Notes: generated by a model not told the origin, from the sequence alone. A stretch of DNA of 64,000 nt from Diphasiastrum complanatum (GCA_029204225.1 CM055095.1:16954870-17018869), one strand, 5' to 3'. Positions 47,317 through 58,860 are shown, numbered from the stretch's first letter. Made by a program: numbers and translations.

Positions 47317-48765
47317 GGTGATGAAGACTTCACAATACTTGATGAAGCTTCAATAGGCTACATTGAACAAGACTACGATGTAGTCATTGATTTAGGAGCA
47401 ACATCACACATCACCTGCAACAAGAAAATCTTGATTGACTTTAGAGAACTCGAAAACAACAGAGTAGTGATTCTAGGTGATGGAAGCAGACATGATGTCA
47501 AAGGCATCGAGACTCTATAGCTGCAAACATTGTTAGGTCAAGTAGAGTTGCCAGGAGCACTCTACGTACCTTCATTGAGAAAAGATCTGCTATCAATCTC
47601 CAAGATGGTAGATCTTGGAATTCGAGTTTTATTCGATGACAATACGTGCCACATGATCGAGAAAACAACAAACAAATTGTTGATGTTTGGATGCTGAGAA
47701 GGAAATATCTACCAAGCCAAGATAATCAGCAATTCTGATAGCATATTAAATGCATCAAAAAATGAAGATCAGCTCTGGCACAGGAGAATGCATCATCTGA
47801 ACATGAGGAGCCTGTATGACATGTGCAAGAGAAACATAGTCACAGATCTGAAGATATCCAGACCCGATACTGAGTTTTGTGAAGCCTGTCAAAAAGGCAA
47901 ACAACATCGGAATCCATTCACACATGAGAGAAGAAGAGCCAAAGAAGTTCTTGAGCTCGTTCACTCAGATGTCTGTGGACCGATGAAAGTGGATTTGCTC
48001 TCAGGATCAAGGTATTTCCTGATGTTCATAGATGATTATAGCCGGATGACTATGATCTACTACCTAAAGAAAAAATCTGAAGTGTTTGACTCTTTTAAGA
48101 AGTTCGTGGCATTTGCAAAGAGACGCATCTCAAAGATGATTCAGATCATCAGATGGAGGTGAGTACAAGAGCACAGAATTTTCTAAATTCTGCCAAGAAC
48201 AGGGGATAGAGCATCAATTCACTCATGCGTACACACTAGAATATAATGGTGTCACAGAAAGAAGAAACATGACGCTAGTCGAAGGAGCCAAATGCATGAT
48301 AGCACAGACTCGATTGCCATGCCAATTCTGGGCTGAGAAAATAGCTGCAGCAGTACACTTGCAGAATAGATCAACAACGACAGTGCTAGAAAGCAAGACA
48401 CCGTACGAAATGTGGACAGGTAGAAAGCTTGATCTATCATACCTGCATGTGTTTGGATGTGTAGCATACAAGCACATTCCAAAAGAAAAAAGAAACAAGC
48501 TCGATGATAAATTAGAGCAAACAATCATGGTCAGGTACTCGAATGGATCACAAGTGTACAGACTCTACAATCCAACCACCAAGAAGGTTGTTTCGAGTAG
48601 AGATGTACTGAAAGATGAAAATGGCCATGAGATCTTCACATTGCTGCCAATTCAAGAGAGAGATCGAGGACAGACGTCAAATCAAAATGTTGAGTCCCAA
48701 ACTCTAGAGCAGCAAGAAGCAAAAAATCAACCTCACGAACAAGAAACGTCCGAGCAGCGATGAAA
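47317..48765 (+). pseudogene. Copia protease and integrase (stops and frameshift)
   Basis: Protease reads VVIDLGATSHIT, where family members have D-S-G-A-T, so Ser is replaced by Leu. Stops lie at about 47518 and 47696. The GAG-pre-integrase block is LWHRRMHHLNMRSL...CEACQKGKQ (HHCC). The integrase Asp is in HSDVCGPM, and FIDDYSR follows. A frameshift near 48150 leads to the second Asp region and EYNGVTERRN, with the catalytic Glu, then FGCVAYKHIPKEKR and YRLYNPTTKKVVSSRDV. Confidence 0.9.
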
Positions 48766-48889
48766 TGAACCCAAAAGGTCAACAAGACAAAGAAGACTTC
48801 TAGATCGATACACTGACAATCTTCAGTGGAGCAAAGATATGCAATTCAAGTATTGCAGCTTCACTGAAGAGCCAACAACATATCAAGAA

Positions 48890-49110
48890 GCTATCTAGAG
48901 TCCAGAGGGAGAATTTTGAAAGCAGATGATGTCAGAGGAGATCGAGTCAATGAGGCGAAACGAGGCATGGACACTAGAGCCACTGCCATAAAACAAAAAG
49001 ATCATCGACTGCAAGTGGGTGTACAAAAAGAAAATGAAATCAGATGGCACTGTTGGACGTTACAAAGCAAGGCTTGTCGCGAAGGGCTACACACAAAGCG
49101 GCGCGTATAC
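48890..49110 (+). pseudogene. First residues of Copia RT, cut by deletion
   Basis: In one frame: CKWVYKKKMKSDGTVGRYKA, then RLVAKGYTQ, the N-terminal RT block. The sequence then runs into GGCGCGTATAC and LTR sequence. Confidence 0.85.
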
Positions 49111-49159
49111 ATTTAGAGTGTCTGGCCGGTTGTATCATCATATTAGTGGTTTGTTGCCT

Positions 49160-49257
49160 TTAGATAGACCTTCATCACGTGCTTAGTATCCTGCAAGATT
49201 CTGCATAAGAAAATTCAAAAGAAAGAAATCCGATCGTGAACCAAACCATTCGCGACA
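49160..49257 (+). repeat. 3' LTR remnant of the same Copia element
   Basis: Shares CCTGCAAG, AAGAAAATTCAAAAGAAAG and CGATCG blocks in order with 46354-46437. Confidence 0.8.
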
Positions 49258-49960
49258 AGACCTCCTCGTGCTGGTGGGTCCTATCCGTGAAACTAGTGAC
49301 TTAAGTTGGATTCCTAGTGGAATTTCGTAAAGCTTTAGTCACAAATCATGATTTCAATGGGAAATTTGCTTTACTGCCAATTGGGCAATCGAGAATTGGA
49401 CACTCATGTCCAGGAATTCTTGGATTCTCTTAGCCAAGGTGCCAGTTTTTTATCAAAAAAAAGAAAGAGCGGGCACGGCAGGACCAGTAGACCAACAACC
49501 CGTAAGTTAATTGTGACTATAAGGGAATTGGGGCCCTTATGTGTACATGGTCGTAATTAATGGTTGTAGACCTAAACACATGGCGGTGGATTTGTATGGG
49601 TCTATCAGTGAGTCATTGTTGTGGGTATTTCCTGCACAATAATGAACAAGTGGGTCCCACCACTTGAAATATTGTTGGCCAAGCCTTACCTAGTGGGCCC
49701 CACCACAATGGAGTGTACAGTTAGAATAATAAGTGTGAGGGCATTGGCAACCTGCGTGTGTAAGCCCAACCCAATGAGCACGCAAAATGGTTAGGTAGAA
49801 CTTGAATAAAAGACTTGGGGCCTTAGTTAGAATAAATGAATTAAAAAGCCCAAAGTCAAGTTCATAAGGTTCTAACTTAAAAGGGAATCTCTCAAACTCA
49901 CATGAATCATGTGAGTTTGGCCCTTTTCCTAATGAACCATTAGATTGAAGTTCAATTAGT
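49258..49960. other. No gene recognised
   Basis: Some LTR-like words (AATAAAAGACTTGGGGCC near 49807) but no partner copy. Confidence 0.45.
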
Positions 49961-50705
49961 TTGAAGGGCATTACTGATGACTTTTCTCGGAGGACTGCAA
50001 TGAAGAATAAATCCGATACTCTCAGGTGCAATTCAAGGCATCAGCAGAAAAATCGACCCAGAGAAGAATCAAAACTCTACGTTCTGATGGAGGGGGAGTT
50101 TCCATCTCCACGAAATTCAAAAACTTCTGCAAGACAAACGAAATACAACAACATTTTACAACAAGTTTACCTCAGTCCAATGGTGTAGCTAAAGGGAAGA
50201 CTCAATAACTCATTGAAAGTGCAAGGAGCATGTTGGCCCATGCATCTTTTCCAAAGAAGTTCTGGGCAAAAGCTGTTACTACAGCAGCCTATTTACAAAA
50301 TCGATCCATTTCAAAGGCCCTGAATGGCAAGACACCTTATGTGGTGTGGACATGATCGAAGCCATCACTCACAAATATCAGAATGTGTGGATGTATTGCT
50401 CTCAAACAGATCTCTGCTGATCTCCAAAAAAATCCGACCCAAGGATTGAACAATCAAAATCCAATCCAAAGTCGAAAAATCCAAAATCCAACCCAAGGGC
50501 CTGACAACATAAGATCGATTTTTATTGGCTATTCCTCATACCATCAGACATACAAGCTCTACAACCTGGACACTCAGAAAGCATACGAGACGTCATTTTT
50601 GTAGAAGACTAGTTTTTTGACCACAAGGGAAATACTACAGCAAAATCTAACCCAAAGGTCGAACAACCAAAATCTGACCCAAAGGTCGAAATTCCAAAAT
50701 CCAAT
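49961..50705 (+). pseudogene. Copia integrase C-terminal fragment
   Basis: Across frames: DDFSRRT, FKASAEKSTQRRIKTLRSDG, NFCKTNEIQQHFTT, QSNGVAKGKTQ, KKFWAKAVTTAAYLQNRS, NGKTPYVVWT and GYSSYHQTYKLYN. The catalytic Glu of NGVAERKN is Lys here (about 50185), and stops follow. It ends at a repeated CCCAAAGGTCGAA segment that also starts the Copia remnant at about 61464, where the sequence switches to a Helitron 3' end. Confidence 0.85.
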
Positions 50706-50765
50706 ACATCAGTAGCCACCTAGATCGGCCTCCATTGCCAGTCAACGACGGGCACTCTTTACTAG
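50706..50765 (+). mobile_element. Helitron 3' terminus D
   Basis: Stem TGCCAGTC/GACGGGCA (50736-50743 and 50747-50754; one mismatch), CTCTTTA, then CTAG (50762-50765) followed by T and a (TA)/(TG) microsatellite. Only about 60 bp of the Helitron end follow the Copia scrap. Confidence 0.82.
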
Positions 50766-50766
50766 T

Positions 50767-50768
50767 AC

Positions 50769-50812
<44 letters not shown>

Positions 50813-50820
50813 ACATATGT

Positions 50821-50874
<54 letters not shown>

Positions 50875-50879
50875 ATATA

Positions 50880-50943
<64 letters not shown>

Positions 50944-50953
50944 TACATATGTG

Positions 50954-50997
<44 letters not shown>

Positions 50998-51021
50998 TAT
51001 GTGTGTGTGTGTACACACATA

Positions 51022-51065
<44 letters not shown>
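50767..51065. repeat. Compound (TG)n (TA)n (CA)n microsatellite
   Basis: About 300 bp of alternating purine-pyrimidine, with segments (TG) 50775-50810, (TA) 50825-50863, (TG) 50880-50901, (TA) 50902-50936, (CA) 50972-50995 and (TA) 51030-51065. All open frames through it are artefacts. Confidence 0.97.
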
Positions 51066-51069
<4 letters not shown>

Positions 51070-51225
51070 AACTTATGTATAATTTTGTGCATGTGTATGG
51101 GTGCACCCATGCATCCTCCTCCCCCACCCATGCATACACATTTTTTGAATTAAACAAAAAAAGAGGATGCATGTATGGGGAGAAGGATGCACGGCCCTCC
51201 TCCCCATGCATGCATATACATGGCC
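51061..51225. repeat. GCATG-rich fold-back module, copy 3
   Basis: Same order of words as 30162-30350 (TTTAAACTTATGTA, GTGTATGGGTGCACCCATGC, ACCCATGCATACACATTTT, CCCCATGCATGCATATACAT). Again sits just 3' of a Helitron CTAG end, with the microsatellite between. Confidence 0.78.
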
Positions 51226-51303
<78 letters not shown>

Positions 51304-51397
51304 CAACTGTGAGAACTGAAGGGAGTGATAACCGTGAGAACCGTGAGGGCAGAAGGGAGGGGCAACTGTGAGAACTGTGCTGGCGCGCGCACGAGAG

Positions 51398-51471
<74 letters not shown>

Positions 51472-51660
51472 GTGCCGCATAGGACCACAATGGGACCGCA
51501 AATGACTACAAAAATGACCACCTTTGCGGTCGTTTGGGAGGGCCAAAGGGAGGTCCATTGCGGTCCTAAACGGTCGCATTTTTTTGGGAGGGCCAAAGCC
51601 TAGGAGTAACCATGAGACATCCATCCACAGGACAAACTGCATCCAACCGCAAGACAAACC

Positions 51661-51747
<87 letters not shown>

Positions 51748-52117
51748 CATCCAACCTCAACACAAACTGTATCTTGACCGTAGGAGAGAGAGAGAGAGAG
51801 GCGAGACTTTGCAATGAGTCTTCGTATGTAACCGCAATCGTTGAATTTGCAGGGGGAGGGCTGAAGGGAGGGGTTGGGACTGCATAGAACCGCAAACCGT
51901 GAGAACTGTGAGGGGTAACCGTGAGAACCGTGACGGGCAACGGAGGCCGATCTTAGAATCTTGGGATCTGATAAGAGTATGTTTTGAGAATGGAATTTTG
52001 CAGAATTTTGCATGGTTTGAGAATGGAATTTTGTAGAAATTTGTAATGAAATGATGTGTGTTGGTTACTGTTAGGGATAGAGTGGTGTTGGTAGTTAGGG
52101 TAAAGTTTTAGGGTTAG

Positions 52118-52169
<52 letters not shown>

Positions 52170-52360
52170 ATTAAAAGACATCGTAAATAGTCCGAATATA
52201 TATATTTTCGACCAGTTTCAAAACATCGTAAATTGTAGTGCGGTTTGCGGTTCGTTGAGAGCATTTAGGCCGCACAGGGACCGTGAGTGAGAGAGAGAGA
52301 GAGACCATGTAGTTTGCGGTTCGTTCAGAGCATTTAGGCCACATAGGGACCGTGAGAACC

Positions 52361-52441
<81 letters not shown>

Positions 52442-52583
52442 AGCCAACCTGCTTGCTATTCATTAATTTGATCTGATTGATGGGCGATCTGTGGACTCAT
52501 CCATGTGCATTTACGGTGCGGTTGAGGTTGAGGTTCATTCACTTCGTTTAGAGCATTTAGGCCGCATAGGGACCGTGAGAATC

Positions 52584-52681
<98 letters not shown>

Positions 52682-52685
52682 ATCC
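51226..52685. repeat. Cluster of (GA)n microsatellites in GTGAGAACCGTGAG-rich DNA
   Basis: (GA)n tracts at about 51227-51301, 51402-51470, 51666-51744, 51785-51800, 52121-52165, 52290-52305 and 52364-52438, and (TG)n(GA)n at 52588-52680. All have the same strand orientation. Several follow ACCGTGAGAA words. GAGCATTTAGGCCRCAYAGG followed by GACCGTGAG occurs at about 52257, 52328 and 52550, each leading into a tract. Confidence 0.92.
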
Positions 52686-52774
52686 GAGTGAGTGAGAGAG
52701 GCAGAACCCATCACTGTTGCCAATCGCAATGATGGTTTCAAGATCCATTGTTTCAAAAAAACTAACTAAAGTCT

Positions 52775-52850
52775 TGAAATGCATGCATGGGGAGAGGATG
52801 GGGAGGAGGATGTATGCATCCTGCCCATGCAAACACATTACTCCTCTCTC
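52775..52850. repeat. GCATG-rich fold-back module, partial copy 4
   Basis: ATGCATGCATGGGGAGAGG, ATGTATGCATCCTGCCCATGC and AAACACATTACTCC resemble the module at 51061-51225 in part. Confidence 0.5.
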
Positions 52851-52936
52851 AAGGTCCTTTCCATTTATGTCCAAGGGGGCCAGTTCTTTTTTCTCTCTCT
52901 AGAGACCTCGAATATTTTTTTCTCTCTCTAGACCGC

Positions 52937-52938
52937 GA

Positions 52939-53016
<78 letters not shown>
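52937..53016. repeat. (CT)n microsatellite
   Basis: About 80 bp of CT, opposite in strand sense to the preceding (GA)n cluster. Confidence 0.97.
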
Positions 53017-53025
<9 letters not shown>

Positions 53026-53489
53026 TGATGTGGTAATATGCATGTGATCGATGTGGTAATACGCATATGGCCTAGAAGCTTCCCCCTTTAATGGAAAAGG
53101 ATGCTGTTAGATGATAGATATAGTGCTAAAGCTTAAATTGGTTCGCTCTTTTCAAGCTTCCCGTTGCTTTGTCGACAGCTTTGCTACAGCAGCTTTGCGG
53201 CTAGCAACTTAGAAAGGGCTAGTAAGCTTCACAGGCCTTCGCTACACCTTTGCTGGCAGCTAGCTTCTGAAAGAAAGGACTGGCTTTCTTCGAACCTCGC
53301 TGGCTTGCCTCGCTAAAGATTCACTGAAAACCAAGAAAGAAGACAGATCAACGATCAGAAATTCACATGCAGACTGCAAAGAATAAAGCTCTTCTTGCTT
53401 TTCAGGCATGCGGCAGGTCAAGAAACAACAGATAAACGTGAAGCAATTGTCGGGAATGTGTGAATGACGTTTCAACTGTGTTCTTTTTT
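53017..53489. other. No gene recognised
   Basis: Contains CAGCTTTGC and AGCTTC words repeated near 53160-53260. No coding motif seen. Confidence 0.5.
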
Positions 53490-55125
53490 CTTTGGCGCAC
53501 TTTCGGGCATTGCGTGCTTCTTCTGCTGCTTTTCCTTCTTGTTTGTTTCCCTCTATTGCTGATGACACGCATATTGTGGGACCTGCTAATGACGTCTTTC
53601 CAGCTTTCCCACATTTCTTTCACTGTCAATCCCTCTAAGTGCGTTGCTTGGTGTCCTCATGGCCTCCTTCCTGAGCTCCCTTTACCTACATGTTTCAATA
53701 CTCCGGTTGATGGGATTAGAGTGCTTGGTATTTCTATAGGTTTCTCGGATTTTTTGGCTTCCTCTTTGCGGGACACTTTGGCATCTTTGTCACGCTGATC
53801 TGCTACCAAAGCTTGGCAATGCTCAAGTTGCTCTAGGGATTCACACTCAATGCTTCGCTCAACGGCCAAGTTATATTCTACGATAACACTTTATCAGATA
53901 TTTTGGGTCGCTTGATGGGTTCAGAATCCTTTCGAATTCCCAATGGTCAGTTCGTTAAGCAACAAGTCTCTCTTCCCGCTTCGTCCGGAGGTATTGGTCT
54001 TTCTTGCACAGCTTCTATTGCTCCAGCTGCTTTTATGAGAAGTTGGGCCCTTGTTGTCTCTGCACTTATCTCTTTCAGCAGGACAACAAGCCCATTCTTC
54101 TCGATTCAGTAGCTCATGTGGACACATGCATTCTTCCTTTCCAACAACATCTTCGTGCGGCCAAGGATCTCATTCCTCCACCTGTGCGAGCTTCTTTGCC
54201 TCCCTTTGAGTCTTTGCTTAGCCATCAGCGTGCTCATTTTCAGAAGTATCTTTTGGAGGGCTTCCACTCACATGCTTTCACTCAGCTTCTCATTGATTTA
54301 CCTTCCGATGAGACTCGGGCTCGTCTTTTGTCTTGTGCAAGTCCGGGTGCTGGTGCTTGGCTTGTTGCGCGCCCTGTTGTTCCACACTTGCGCCTTTCTT
54401 CAGAGTTGTTTCTCACCGTTCTTCGGGTTAGGTTGGGTCTCCCTCATCCAATGCTGGCAGGTTTGACAAAATGTTCCTGTGGTCACCCTGTTGATCCTAT
54501 TGGCACTCATCTCATGCGTTGCCCTTCTGGCGGAGAGCGCACTGCGACTCATGATTCCATTCGTGACGTATTGGCATCTATTGCTCATGAGTGCGGCTTT
54601 CATGTTGTTCAGGAGCAGACCCACATCTTGCCTGTGTCTGATTCACAGTCGCCTTGGCGTCGAGTTGATCTTGTTCTTTCGCGCGAGGGGATTCGCACGC
54701 TTGGGGTGTTGTTGTTGCTGATCCTTCGCGGCCTGACCTCCTTCGTCGTGCTTCAACTACTCAGGGTGCCGTTGCTTCTCATGCAGCTCTAGATAAAGAG
54801 CGAGATTATTCACATCGCACTCCTGGAGAAGGCTTTATCCCTTTTGCTTTGGAAACATATGGGTGTCTGCATAAGAAATTCGATGATTTTCTATCATCCT
54901 GTGCAGGTTTTGCAGCGAAACTCCAAGGTCGTGGTGCCTCACCTTTATCTATCATTACGGCTTATTATCATCAACGAGTTTCGGTGACTTTACAACGCAC
55001 TCAGGCACTTGCAATACTTCGACGCGCCGTAGTTGCAGGAACGGCTGCTTCACAGCTTCCTGCACTACCTAAACTTCCAACTGTCTTAACTAGCGACTTA
55101 CATCAAGCAGTAGGCTTTATGTAGA
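53490..55125 (+). pseudogene. Non-LTR-type reverse transcriptase, C-terminal half (frameshifted)
   Basis: The catalytic block SIADDTHIVGPANDV sits at 53552-53596. A frameshift leads to FTVNPSKCVAWCPHG and GIRVLGISIGFSDF, the post-palm part of LINE-like RTs. After further frame changes a 262-codon frame (54004-54792) holds a zinc-finger-like CSCGHPVDPIGTHLMRC and then GERTATHDSIRDVLA. The sequence WRRVDLVLSREG plus, after another shift, VVADPSRPD resembles the RPD...D/E spacing of restriction-like endonucleases of R2-type elements. A tail (54849-55124) ends at TAG with no poly(A) seen. The family name is uncertain; at least four frameshifts make it inactive. Confidence 0.78.
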
Positions 55126-55439
55126 TACTCTGTGAGATTGTTGCTTTGTTATACTTGTACAATATCTCAATTCGCCTTATGGCCTTTACGCTTTTTACAT
55201 GCATTCCTTTGTACTCTGATGGGTTTTCCCATCTTTTATTAATAAAAACAAGAAGTTTCTTCTTTTATATGGCGATGACGTTCTTTTATTAAGATTTCGA
55301 TTGGATCGTGTAATATTCTATAACGATGTCATGACGTTTTATGCCTGTTTCTATTGGTGGTTGATTGCTTGCTAGCAGCGAGACTGCAACCATATTTTGC
55401 TGTCGTAGCGTTGTAGCTTTATTAAGTGTAACGCAGGTT
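55126..55439. other. Probable 3' UTR of the RT element; no gene
   Basis: TTTATTAATAAAAACAAGAAG near 55236 could serve as a polyadenylation region. Confidence 0.4.
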
Positions 55440-55820
55440 CTTGACTCTTTGTTTTATTTTAAGATTAAAAAAAGCAAGACATTAGGATTTGCTTTGTTTT
55501 CATTCTTTTAAAATTTTAAGAAAGGCAAAGGAAGGCATTCAGATTTGCTTTGTTTTTATCCTCTTAAATTTAAGAAAGGCAAGGCAATCGACTTTCGGAT
55601 TTGCGTTGTTTTCATTATCTTAAGATTTCAAGAAAGGCAACGGATTTGCTTTGTTTTCATTATCATAAAATTTAAAAAAGGCAACGCAAGGCATCCGAAT
55701 TTGATTTGCTTTCATTATCTGAAAAGTCCAGAAAGGCAAGGCAAGGCATCGAGTTTGCTTCATTTTCCCTGTTTTGAGATTCAAGAAACGCGAGGCAAGG
55801 CATCGGGATTCGCTATATTT
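55440..55820. repeat. AAGAAAGGCAAGGCA tandem repeat, left block
   Basis: Imperfect 55-65 bp units: TTTGCTTTGTTTTCATTATC, TTAAGATTT(A/C)AAGAAAGGCAA, GGCATC. About six copies. Confidence 0.85.
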
Positions 55821-56030
55821 ATCATGATGTAATTAATGAGGTGCCCAACATCAATGGGCATCTCTTGTGATGTTATCTCACGCGTAATGAGTATTGTACA
55901 AACAAGTTTCTGAAACTATTTCGACTTTTGTACATCGAAAAACCTTTTTTTTGATAATACTACATCGCATCTGTATGTAGCGTAGTTTCTTTTATGAAGT
56001 CATGGTTAGCGATAGAAGAATCCTGATGAG

Positions 56031-56391
56031 CTAATATGACCAATCTATGGGGAGATTGAACTCCGCCTGAGAAGGGTGATGCAAATGTGAGCTCGGGTAC
56101 GACTTCACATAGTCTTGTGGAGGATAGTACTCCATGCTTCCTGCTGCAGTAGATCCAGAATTTGCCATCGAGGAACTTGGAACAGCCGAGGATATGGTGC
56201 CTGGTAATCTGCAGCAGAAGAACAGGTCAAATCGATAAAAAGAAATTGCAGTTACTTAAAGCAAAGCAGAGGCATCTACAACAGAAAACATACATTGCTG
56301 AGGGTGAAAATCGTCCATTTGGAGATTGAGGACTTGAACGATCCTGGAGGGCAGCAAGACGGTGGAGCAGGCTGCCATCACCAAACCCATA
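56031..56391 (-). pseudogene. Last two exons of an unidentified plant gene
   Basis: Minus strand: exon 56391-56294 reads YGFGDGSLLHRLAALQDRS, SPQSPNGRFSPSA, then a GT donor. The intron is 85 bp (56293-56209) with acceptor TGCTGCAG. Exon 56208-56031 reads LPGTISSAVPSSSMANSGS, MEYYPPQDYVKSYPSSHLHH, PSQAEFNLPIDWSY, stop. The split codon (AT|A) keeps frame, so this is real spliced coding sequence. The Ser/Pro/Tyr-rich C-terminus resembles tails of plant regulators, but I do not recognise the family. The open frame ends at TGA upstream of Tyr with no splice acceptor there, so the rest of the gene is missing. Confidence 0.6.
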
Positions 56392-56402
56392 TCAAAATTT
56401 AG

Positions 56403-56540
56403 TTAGTTTTAAGATTCAAGAAAGGCAAGGCATGGCAAGGTTTCGAGATTTGCTTCTATTTCATTAGCTTTAGGTTTCAGAAAGGTAAGGCATTACATCG
56501 GGATTATTTTTGTTTTCATTATTTTAAGACTTAATTAGGG
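56403..56540. repeat. AAGAAAGGCAAGGCA tandem repeat, right block
   Basis: About two units of the repeat at 55440-55820, on the other side of the gene fragment. Confidence 0.8.
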
Positions 56541-58300
56541 CAAGTTGTCGCGGTTTTCCTGTAGTTTGCTGCTCTTTGCTTGGAAGTTGGAATCTACAGC
56601 GTTGAGGATTATGCGCATGCGTGCCACTTTTTGATTCACCGATGTAGAACCAGTTTTTTGCAATAATTGCATCCATTTGCAGAAGAAATTGCTCATTGTT
56701 GCTCCTCAGTTCACGGCATCCGTGTCATGAGACCTTTAGGATTTAGGTTTTATGTTTCAAATAAGTGTTGTGTACGGTCATCTGAGACATTTTGTCAATC
56801 ATAAAGTGGCGTGTAAGCCTTTGCATTGCACATTGCGAATGTGATGTTGTCTACCCGAGTTTACTTTACTCAAAAGATTCATAACATCAATTTGCCGCCG
56901 TAAAGCGGTCTTTTGAAGTGTTGAGATTCTACATACCTAGGTATTTGTCTACCATCAGAGTTTGGGTGAAACTTTTAACATTGTTCAGGAGCATTGGTTA
57001 GACAATGTTTTTCTCGGCATGCACCCTAAATTCTATCAACATAGCCTTTTCTGAAAATGCGCATCCTAGAATGCACTTTTGGAGTCTTAGAAAACCACCC
57101 TCCATCGTACAGTCAAGTAAATCATCCAGAGGCCTGTATGTTGTATTGCTGAAGGGATATTCGATATGGTTCGTTTTCTGCGAGGAAGGAACAGCAGCGA
57201 GTTTATTATCCATTGGATGACAGTAGGTCTTCTAGACAAGTAAGAGAGGGGATGGAGCAGAAGGATAGCGTTGACAACAGGACCGTCTCATCTATCCAGG
57301 TTGTATGCTATGCCCCAGGACATCAGTGCAGACGATGATGGTACTGGACGAGGCTGGTTGCCGGTTTTGGCTGGGACCATACCCTTGGGATCCTTCTTGG
57401 CAATCGCTGGAGGACGCTTCCTCCATGCTTTTCACAAGATAAACCCAATATGTGCCAGTAATACATTATTTTATAACTTAAAAAATCCTGTAAGTTTTGG
57501 AGCATGTCAATTTTTGGCAAAAGTTCTTAGTTCCATTTTTGTACCCTCCCATGCACATGTCCATTGATTTTTATACACACACACACACCATGAACCATAA
57601 TGGATGCCTATTATTAAGGGTCAAAATTCTATTTTAAACTCCTTTAAACATTTGGCCATCCTTTGACACCACACATATTCCGTGATACAAGACCCTCTTA
57701 TCCTCATTGGTGGACCACTACCTCCCAACTAGGGGATCCCATAATTCTCTTATTTTGTCTACCATAGAATTTTCGTACCTACGAGTGAATTCAACAACTT
57801 TTGAAGGGAACCTTTCTTGGCCATGGCTTAGAAATTGGAAAGCTTTTGAACATTTTGGGACAACCACGGAATGTGCTTCCGTCGCTATTTTGTAGATCGA
57901 AGGCCTACCACCATAGTTGTACTATTTGAGAATATTCATAAAAATATTCCTTCATGGTAGAACTATTGGAGTCTTTATGAAAAATTTGAACTAGAATGAG
58001 CTTCTTAATGAAAAATTTGAACTAGAAGATTAACAAATAGTGCAACTATGCCTATTAGTGGTAAAACAAACATTGTTCTTGAAGTTTTGAAGCATCTACA
58101 TTGTCCTTTTGCCTATGCATGTTGAGGTATTGACATACCCCCATATTTATTTTTGAGTCAGTCATTACTCAGCTAACTAACCACAAACATGTGCCACAAA
58201 TCAACTACATACCCTTCAAGAAATGTGAAGTAAACATACAAAAACATGAACTCACCCCGCCCCCTCCACACACCTACACACACTCTCTTCCTCTCATACA
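56541..58300. other. No gene recognised
   Basis: Short frames at 57005-57220 and 57271-57567 have mixed composition but no recognisable motif. (CA)n is short at about 57575-57588. Two copies of AATGAAAAATTTGAACTAGAA-like sequence lie near 57980 and 58010. Confidence 0.5.
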
Positions 58301-58302
58301 CA

Positions 58303-58307
<5 letters not shown>

Positions 58308-58393
<86 letters not shown>

Positions 58394-58431
58394 TCTCCCT
58401 CTAACACATACAAACACGTTCTCTCTCACAC

Positions 58432-58487
<56 letters not shown>
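58308..58487. repeat. (CT)n (CA)n (CT)n microsatellite
   Basis: (CT) 58308-58358, (CA) 58359-58390, (CT) 58436-58487. Confidence 0.96.
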
Positions 58488-58490
<3 letters not shown>

Positions 58491-58605
58491 ATTAAGTAAC
58501 CTTGAAAGTAGTATTAAGGAAGCGTAAATACATCAAGTTTTGGAGAAATCAATGCATGCACATCACTCATATAGACACGCACACAAGCACACAGATACAT
58601 GCGTG

Positions 58606-58860
58606 CGCGTGCGCACCATCAATGGGCATCGAACGGGCTCCGTCTTGCATGCTGTCTGTTCCGTCCAATGATGCACGCCGAGACGAACCCGCAACAACAA
58701 ACCGGGCTCCAAACGGTTCCTTACTCACAAAGAAACGTGCGTCAGAGCCACGAACCCTAAAAGCAATATAGGAAACCCAAGCCTGTTGGACCGGAAACTG
58801 GTCGGATTTGTGCTGGAGATGTCAAAACCTCGGACGGAAGGTGGCCACAGGTTTAGGGTC
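58606..58860. repeat. Satellite-like repeat, detached partial unit
   Basis: Contains TGTCTGTTCCGTCC, CACGCCGAGACGAACCC, CCGGGCTCCAAACGGTTC and GTCGGATTTGTG, the same order as in 59330-60915. Confidence 0.8.

Larger units (their letters stand above)
46437..49257 (+). mobile_element. Ty1/Copia element with internal deletion
   Basis: Shows the 5' LTR end at 46437 (GTTCGCCACA), PBS at 46438-46449, gag, protease, integrase and the first RT residues. It then jumps directly into a 3' LTR tail ending CGCGACA at 49257, which matches 46354-46437. Most of RT and all of RNase H are deleted. The left LTR start lies before 46350 but was not fixed. Confidence 0.88.

Noticed and set aside
50647-51490. Long frames of Ile/Tyr/Thr/His/Val/Cys dipeptides and Ser-Leu or Arg-Glu repeats, also at 45408-45791, 51073-52874, 58173-58499 and 63519-63988
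   Set aside because: Direct translation of (TA)n, (CA)n and (GA)n microsatellites.
57005-57567. Two open frames of 71 and 98 codons
   Set aside because: No recognisable motif, no splice-consistent partner and no repeat relation. They may be chance.
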